The notes beneath the pieces were generated by a model. The model saw only the letters and a list, made by a program, of their open reading frames with translations. It was not told the origin of the DNA and made no database searches. Below, piece by piece: positions 58,251-64,000 of a stretch of 64,000 nucleotides of DNA. The translations under genes were made by a program, and so were the position numbers. Source of the stretch: Epiperipatus broadwayi (lineage: Eukaryota; Onychophora; Udeonychophora; Euonychophora; Peripatidae); NCBI GenBank assembly GCA_028023455.1, contig JAQFVV010006256.1:1-64000 (forward strand). The letters run 5' to 3'. Each line of letters opens with the position of its first letter. Position 1 is the first letter of the stretch.

Positions 58251-58824
58251 ATTATTATATTTATTTATAAGTTTTTGTGTTTATTTAATGATAATAGATC
58301 ATTTTTAAGGCAAATATATATATATTGCAATTACAAATTAAAATGGTGATAGAAAACTTCAAAAAATATTTACAATTGAGCAAAAGATTTATTTGAAAAT
58401 TTTATACTTTTTTTAATATTAGTAAAGTATCAGGGATATTAATCACTCTTTTATTGAAGTAAAACAAAAACAAAATTGTGGGTAGACTAGTGCTGTATTT
58501 TATTTTTTAATATAGTGTAGATTAAAATTTTTTTTGAAAAACAAAAAAGAATATATATAACATTTTTGAAATTTGTTGCAATATTGAAAATTATGTGGTA
58601 TGTAATAACACTTTATTTATGAATAGAATTGCATTTGTTTATAGTAACACTTCTATATATAAATATTGATATTTTCTCTTTAGATTTAAATTTCCTGCTT
58701 ATATTGTTTTCCTGCATTATGGACATACATCTATTACTTCCTGAATTGCTATAATTTTGTTGTTTTTTTAATTTGTTTTTCTATATATATATAAAATGTT
58801 ATTAAACATTGTCTTGAGACATTA

Positions 58825-59032
58825 AAATGAAAGTTGAAATGATTTAGTCTTTTTTAATTTTTAACCAAATTTTAAAACATTTTCATCATTCTAATTCCAG
58901 CAACAAATTAAAAAAAAGTATGAGATGCAAATGAAAGTTGAAATGATTTAGTCTTTTTTAATTTTTAACCAAATTTTAAAACATTTTCATCATTCTAATT
59001 CCAGCAACAAACCAAAAAAAAGTACGAGATGC
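58825..59032. repeat. Tandem duplication, two 104-bp units
   Basis: AAATGAAAGTTGAAATGATT through GAGATGC is repeated with a period of 104 bp and only about three substitutions. Recent local duplication without coding content. Confidence 0.9.
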
Positions 59033-59089
59033 ATTTTACAATGGCCGTACAAAATATTTTTTTATTCACAATTGTTTCACCTACTTATA

Positions 59090-59215
59090 AGCTTTATTAA
59101 TAGATGCCAGATGATAATACTTAATAAATCTCCATCCAGTTCAGTCCTATCCAATATACCCAGACTACTTCAAGCTTATGACTTTCATCAGTAAGGAGCT
59201 ATGATACCTTTAGAA
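59090..59215 (-). repeat. Hammerhead-B family fragment
   Basis: On the minus strand it reads CTCCTTACTGATGAAAGTCA, AAGCTTGAAGTAGTCTGGGT, then ATATTGGATAGGACTGAACT and a GATGGAGATTTATTAAG block, corresponding to the 8.7 and 35.5-kb repeats. The core strand is GAAG instead of GAAA, but the stem II closing pair is A-U here (AAGT/GCTT), giving a 4-bp helix. Inactive. Confidence 0.55.
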
Positions 59216-59342
59216 TTATTTGTTTTTTAGACATACATGAATTCATGGAGTTATGCTAATTTTAAGTATACTTCTATTATTCATTTAAAAAGGGACACAA
59301 AACATTGCAGTAATTCATTTGGAATACAGTGATATACTATAG

Positions 59343-59771
59343 TAGCATTTCCCAAACTATGTTTCAGCGAACACTGATGTTTTGTAGAAGGTCAATAAGT
59401 ATTCTATGAAAAAATATGAAATTCTGACATCTTAATAGCCTTGTATGAATTTAAATACTTTACTAAGTTGTGTTTTAAATGTGTGAATTGTATTGTTCTG
59501 AGAGAGTTACAAATTCTCAAATCAGTTGTAAGTAAGCAGACAAAGAGCTTTGTATGGACATTGTTACATGGCAATATTTCCTTATTTATCAAAAATTGCA
59601 ACATTATTTTGGAATAAATGTTTAGTTTGTTTTTTAACTCTTACACTTATTTATGTTTATATTATTAAAACTAAAAAATTCAAACCTATCTTTCTATACA
59701 AACATCAGTGTTCCATTAATAGTTTAGGATTTGTTAAGTATTCCACAATTGAATAAATTTGGGAAACACTG
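59343..59771. mobile_element. hAT-type MITE, 429 bp
   Basis: The left end TAGCATTTCCCAAACTATGT and right end (reverse complement CAGTGTTTCCCAAATTTATT) are hAT-like TIRs. The flanking 8-mers TACTATAG (59335-59342) and TGATATAG (59772-59779) agree at 6 of 8 positions. The interior has no transposase. The termini resemble those of the hAT copies at 11.78 and 35.77 kb, so it could have been mobilised by a related transposase. Confidence 0.7.
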
Positions 59772-59779
59772 TGATATAG

Positions 59780-60638
59780 TAAAGTAATGTTAAGAATGTT
59801 TGTTATTGAACAGTTTGTTTCCATTCATAAATGAGTGGATACGGGAGATTTATGGTTTTAAAAATATAGAAGCATTATAGATATGGTATCTATTTCCAGA
59901 TAATTGTTGTGTGCAAATGATTATACATGTATGTTGATTTTATTGATAAGCTCAAGGCATTATTTGATTTAGTTAAATGAAGTTTTGTGATATTGTTTGA
60001 AATTAACTGGTTATCTGTCTAAATTTATTCATTTTATATTATTTCTACATGATGGAATGAGAGATAGCATTATTCTGATGGGAAATTGAGTCATTTGAAA
60101 TAAACGACTGTTAAACAAGGATGTTATATTAGCTCCAACTTTATTTTGAATTTTTGTTACAGGAATTTTGGAATAATTAATTGGTTGTTTTATGAATTAA
60201 GTAATAAGATGTAGATTTCATGGCAATTTTTTAATAATATATTTTTCTTTAACTTATTCTGTTTTTTAATTAGACTAGATAGTCTTGTAACTCATTTTCC
60301 ATCCAATTTCTAATTTAATTGAAACTTTGCATATATATATATGCATTCCTGATGACTACATTTTTAGTTTGCAAACAATTTTACGAAAAATTAGAGGAAA
60401 TGTTTAATTTTATATGTAATGTTAATGCCAGTATATATAGCAGCCTGATAAGTTGAAAACTAATTTTGATTGTACAATTATCTATAGAATTAAAAAGTAG
60501 AAAATTTAAAAAATTTGAAAGAAATGCCTTTATTCCCATGATTGCACTAAAAAGTAAAAAAATATTTTTTTTTTAGTAAAACCATGGAGCAGACATGCTT
60601 AGAAATAGAAACATTACTATGATAATTCATAAGCTAGG
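59780..60638. other. AT-rich spacer, no gene recognised
   Basis: No frame or element recognised. Confidence 0.6.
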
Positions 60639-60761
60639 TTCCAAAGAATCATTTAAATAAACTTGCAACTAATGCTTATTTTATCTGATGAATAGATTTA
60701 AATTGATTCAAGAAAGTACTGTAGTTGTTAGTTGCAAGTTTATTTAAATGATTCTTTGGAA
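60639..60761. repeat. Inverted repeat with 34-bp perfect arms
   Basis: TTCCAAAGAATCATTTAAAT...GCAACTAA (60639-60672) faces its exact reverse complement at 60728-60761 across a 55-base loop. The loop contains CTGATGA and, 20 bases later, GAAAGTACTG, a hammerhead-like order, but the base at the cleavage position is G and stem II hardly pairs. The perfect arms imply recent origin or selection on pairing. Confidence 0.85.
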
Positions 60762-61099
60762 ATCTGACTTGTAGATTATATTAGTAAAATTTATATTTCT
60801 AAACATGGCCACTTTTATTTGTGAAGAAATTTTTTATTTTAGTTCATTTATGTAAATGAAGGCTTTTTTTGAAAATTTTTATATTTTTTATACAAATTGA
60901 TTGCAATTGTACCAATTGTGTTTTTATTGTTAATTCAAAGAATCATCTGTAGAATGTTGTTAATGCTTTGAATATATGATTTATAAAGATTTTTGGGTGC
61001 AAATTTGGTACACGATCTCCGCCATTTTTAATTTCATAATCGACCAAAAACATCGTCTGACACATCTAAGTGATAAAAAAGTATGTGAAACACAAAAAA
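60762..61099. other. AT-rich spacer, no gene recognised
   Basis: No frame or element recognised. Composition becomes GC-richer after about 61.0 kb. Confidence 0.6.
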
Positions 61100-64000
61100 A
61101 AACGAAAACCTTACAAAATAGATATTGTACCGGTATAAATCCACCACGCTTATTCATACACAGTACCCGAGTTCAAACCCAGTCCACGTTTAAGAATAAA
61201 TTCCAAAACGCCAACTGAATTCCAACCCAAACCCCGGTATGACTAACCGATGATGACTTTATAACAGCACGGGGTTATCCCTTTTCTAGCTCAGCTTAGA
61301 ACATAGACTAATTCTTACAGTTAATGATATATAGGTTTGTTAGACTATAGATATTGGAACGGTCATTTATGTAACGTATATATTTAAGTTGCCAATACAG
61401 ACAGAAAATGGCTACATAGACTTAGAGAGTAATAAGGTGGAGGACACAAAGATTAAGATTAAATAAAGTGTTTAATAAGCAAAATATAAAGCATATAAAT
61501 ATAGTGTTAAATAAGACAAATAGAAAGCACATGAATATAATGTTATATAATAGAAATATACAGCATATAAATATAGTGTTATACAGTACGGTAAGACTTC
61601 ATAAATCCTCTTGTATTTGGCTACTAGTCTTTAGTGAACGTTTTATTTAATGAACAAACTCATGCCAATAGCTGTGTGATTGAAGGATTGACGGGTGGTT
61701 AAAAGAATCAGAGTATTAGAGCATTGGAAAAAAATATTTATCTAAAGATTTTTGTTTACTTATTTTATTTGAATAGGCTCGAGCCGGAACGTAGACGAAC
61801 AGTGGAGGTGGTTTTATATAAATACGACATAAGAGATAGATGTACTGGTGGTTTTATATAAATACGACATGGAAGATAGATGAACTGGTGGTTTTATATA
61901 AATACGACGTGGAAGATATATGAACTGGTGGTTTTATATAAATACGACGTGGAAGATATATGAACTAGTGGTTGCCTATATTCAAGAGCCCTACAGTAAT
62001 CAATTGCGGTGCATTAACGGAATACCGGGCGGCTTGTACTTTGACAAGGCTTAATGCCCCCAAGTAGCTCCGGGACACGACAACCAGCCGGGATCATTTC
62101 GAACCCCGGTGATCCAAGAGATTACCGGGAAAGAAAAAAACTGCTTTCATTCCCCAATGGTAGAATGGCGAGACGCTAACTTCAGCGAAGGGAAGGCATT
62201 GCCACAGACGTGAAGGACGAATACTTGAAGCGGATTTTTCAAAGAAATTATATAAAACCTGGAAACTATTTGTCTGTTTCTACGCCACAGGCTGAGATCC
62301 TTACCCCAATAAAAACATAGCGAAATTAAGCTGACGGTGAAAAACAATAATTAGTTAATCTTACTCTGGGACTCCTAACCCTTCAGGTTGACAGGCGGTA
62401 GCGATAGTATCAAATTATTCAGTGAATTATTTCTCATATTATACATAACATTAATGAACACTTTGAAACCATTATACATATATTTTACGATCGAACCTTA
62501 GATTGCAATTATAGGACAAATTAACATAGACTAATAAAGTGACTTAACATTTATCAACTCGGAATGTGAAAGAATATTTAATTCAGAAAATGAAATTACT
62601 TTTAAATTAAATCGATCATTATTACACACTAGTTTACACCGGGTTGGAAATATTACTATTGGCATTGTTTGCCCATGAAATAAGCAACATAAGAAAATAT
62701 AAATGCATTCATTTAATTGATTATTACTATTAATTACGATTTTATAAATGATTTCTAAAGACTAGAGCAGAGGATTAAAAAAAAAGGAAAATTTACTGAC
62801 AGGTTAAATAATAGCATTATAAATGATATAAAAACTTACATATGATTTACTTGATTGATAATATTAAGCACGTAAGAAAGTTAAAGTTCGTGTAACAAAG
62901 TTCTCTTCTTTCTTCATCCAGCTTGGCTTGTGACGAACGTAGGCGCGCATTTTTGAAAGTTATTTGTAAGGCATAGTAAATTTTGAGATTGGAAGTTGGA
63001 AATTCTGAAGTATATGAAACATGATCAAACAGCGGCACGAAGATCCATATTGGCAGGGCAGAGACCAGCTCCTGGCCCTTAGCCCATCAACATTGCGATT
63101 CACTGGTAAACTTCTTAATAAAAATGTTTGAATTATACTCAACTGCTGTGTTGTCTCGAGACTACCTCTCTCAAACACGACCCAAGTTAGAATGTAAGTT
63201 TTTTTCTAAAATAGCCACTGCTGACCTTTCCGACTTGTTTTTGTTTTAGGCTCCGCCTACTTTCTCTAGCCTCTAGCGATGCAGCATAATCAATTATCTG
63301 TTTTTAGCAATCTTTTAATTTAATATTCCATTTTTAATTACATATAAAAATTCCTTACTAATTTTGAATACAACTTAATTGCTCTGAACATTTATGCAAT
63401 TAGATTTTAATTAAAAACACTGATCAAAGGAATGTGACTTTTGATCAGTATTTTTAAACGACTTTATACAATTTTAAAACTAAAATTTAAAACAAATACG
63501 CCCGCACTGAAACTTTAAATTAAATGATATAAATTCACAAACCACGCACACACGAATATTATTTCATGGTTTGTGACAGTTATATACGGAAACTTTACAT
63601 ATTTATTTATAAACTATAGAATATATAACTAATTTATATTATAACTTAAAATAGACAAAATCTCACTGCGGGCGAACAGTAGTTTGAATTACCGTACATA
63701 AAAACACCTGAAACGAAGATCGGTTCTCCGATCTGTCTGTTTCATTTCTTGTCACTTTATAAAAAAAAACAACAAAAAAAAATGATTATACATAATTTCT
63801 GATCAACAGTGTTTCTTTCTCTTTTTTCACATAATTGATTGACCTTGGAGAACAGTCTGGGTGAGGGTTTGAACTTAATATTTACAAAGGTGGGTATATT
63901 ACCGTAATTCCTTTTCTCATCATCATGTGCATGTCATAGTGGTCATTTCCCGGGTTATCATTTTGTATATCTCTACCTTCTCCCTGGGTCAGGAGGTATA
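61100..64000. other. GC-richer unclassified region with repeats
   Basis: Stretches such as CCCGAGTTCAAACCCAGTCC, GCAACGGGGTTATCC-like patches and ATTACCGGGAAAG contrast with the AT-rich rest. GAACCCCGGTGATCC and GAGTTCAAACCC look like Pol III B-box sequences. Near 63718-63755 GAAACGAAGATCGG faces CCGATCTGTCTGTTTC, an inverted repeat that resembles GATGAAACGATCTGC...GCAGACCCTACTGTTTCA at the end of the 28.2-30.8 kb insertion. No protein similarity is recognised and the region runs off the window. Confidence 0.4.
61808..61976. repeat. 40-bp tandem repeat, four copies
   Basis: Units start GTGGTTTTATATAAATACGA and end with variants of GGAAGATAGATGAACTG at 40-bp spacing (61808, 61848, 61888, 61928), then a broken fifth unit. 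Minisatellite within the GC-richer region. No coding role seen. Confidence 0.9.

Larger units (their letters stand above)
57371..58284. mobile_element. Penelope-like element 3' ends as a palindromic pair
   Basis: Two 3' fragments of the same PLE face each other with only ~26 bp between them (57822-57847). The outer ends AATAAACACAAAAACTTATA (57371-57390) and TATAAGTTTTTGTGTTTATT (58264-58283) are reverse complements. Each arm encodes the end of the GIY-YIG endonuclease and a 3' UTR with a hammerhead-like motif. Both arms are cut at the same codon region (start of YSI-CPQEK), so one probably arose by inverted duplication of the other. Confidence 0.8.

Overview
The window looks like nuclear DNA of an invertebrate animal: very AT-rich, full of low-complexity and trinucleotide microsatellite tracts, with no tRNA, rRNA or intact host protein gene that I can recognise. 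Everything with coding content is a transposable element or its remains: non-LTR retrotransposons of two kinds (a Tx1/L1-like group and an RTE-like copy), Penelope-like elements (PLEs) with a GIY-YIG endonuclease, hAT (ZBED-type) and Tigger/pogo-like DNA transposons, other terminal-inverted-repeat elements and a tRNA-Gly-derived SINE or retropseudogene. I cannot name the species. The window may lie in an intron or intergenic region; the only hint of a host gene is a weak candidate non-coding exon near 1.5 kb.

Layout: 0-5.7 kb is plain AT-rich DNA. A decayed LINE tail lies at 5.7-6.8 kb, small palindromic repeats at 7.1 and 8.7 kb, and a TIR transposon at 9.16-10.67 kb. From 11.78 to 16.19 kb runs an old hAT copy that carries a Tigger-like element, a (TTA)n-containing dispersed repeat ('repeat R') and a partly inverted array of ~340-bp units. 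From 18.6 to 34.1 kb runs a 15.5-kb nest of Tx1-like LINEs on the minus strand: one nearly full-length copy (18.68-23.92), two 600-bp tails (24.03-24.63 and 24.81-25.42), and a second near full-length copy (25.59-33.59) split by a 2.6-kb insertion. All four 3' ends, and the 5' ends of both long copies, abut trinucleotide microsatellites. The two outer edges of the nest match the two halves of repeat R, so the nest seems to have grown inside one (TTA)n tract. The rest holds a hAT at 35.77-38.60 with a perfect 8-bp target duplication, Tigger-like copies at 38.67 and 45.77 (the latter containing a PLE), a TIR element at 50.95, a broken RTE at 52.5-55.3, a palindromic PLE pair at 57.4-58.3 and GC-richer unclassified sequence at 43.0-44.2 and 61.1-64.0 kb.

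The most interesting signal is a family of repeats carrying type I hammerhead ribozyme motifs, often as head-to-head inverted pairs (33.65-34.08 and 48.46-49.11 kb, plus a single copy at 56.2 kb). The 49.0-kb copy has all core nucleotides, a 5-bp stem II, an 11-bp interrupted stem I and a cleavable AUA triplet. The 56.2-kb copy keeps the same fold with an A-U to G-C compensatory change. A second family (8.7, 35.4-35.7 and 59.2 kb) has a less certain hammerhead-like core, and one of its inverted pairs is flanked by a perfect 14-bp direct repeat as expected for target-primed retrotransposition. The second strong story is the LINE group: microsatellite-targeted, with an ORF1 protein carrying an AT-hook-like motif that could help find the AT-rich target, and a YMDD rather than YADD catalytic box.
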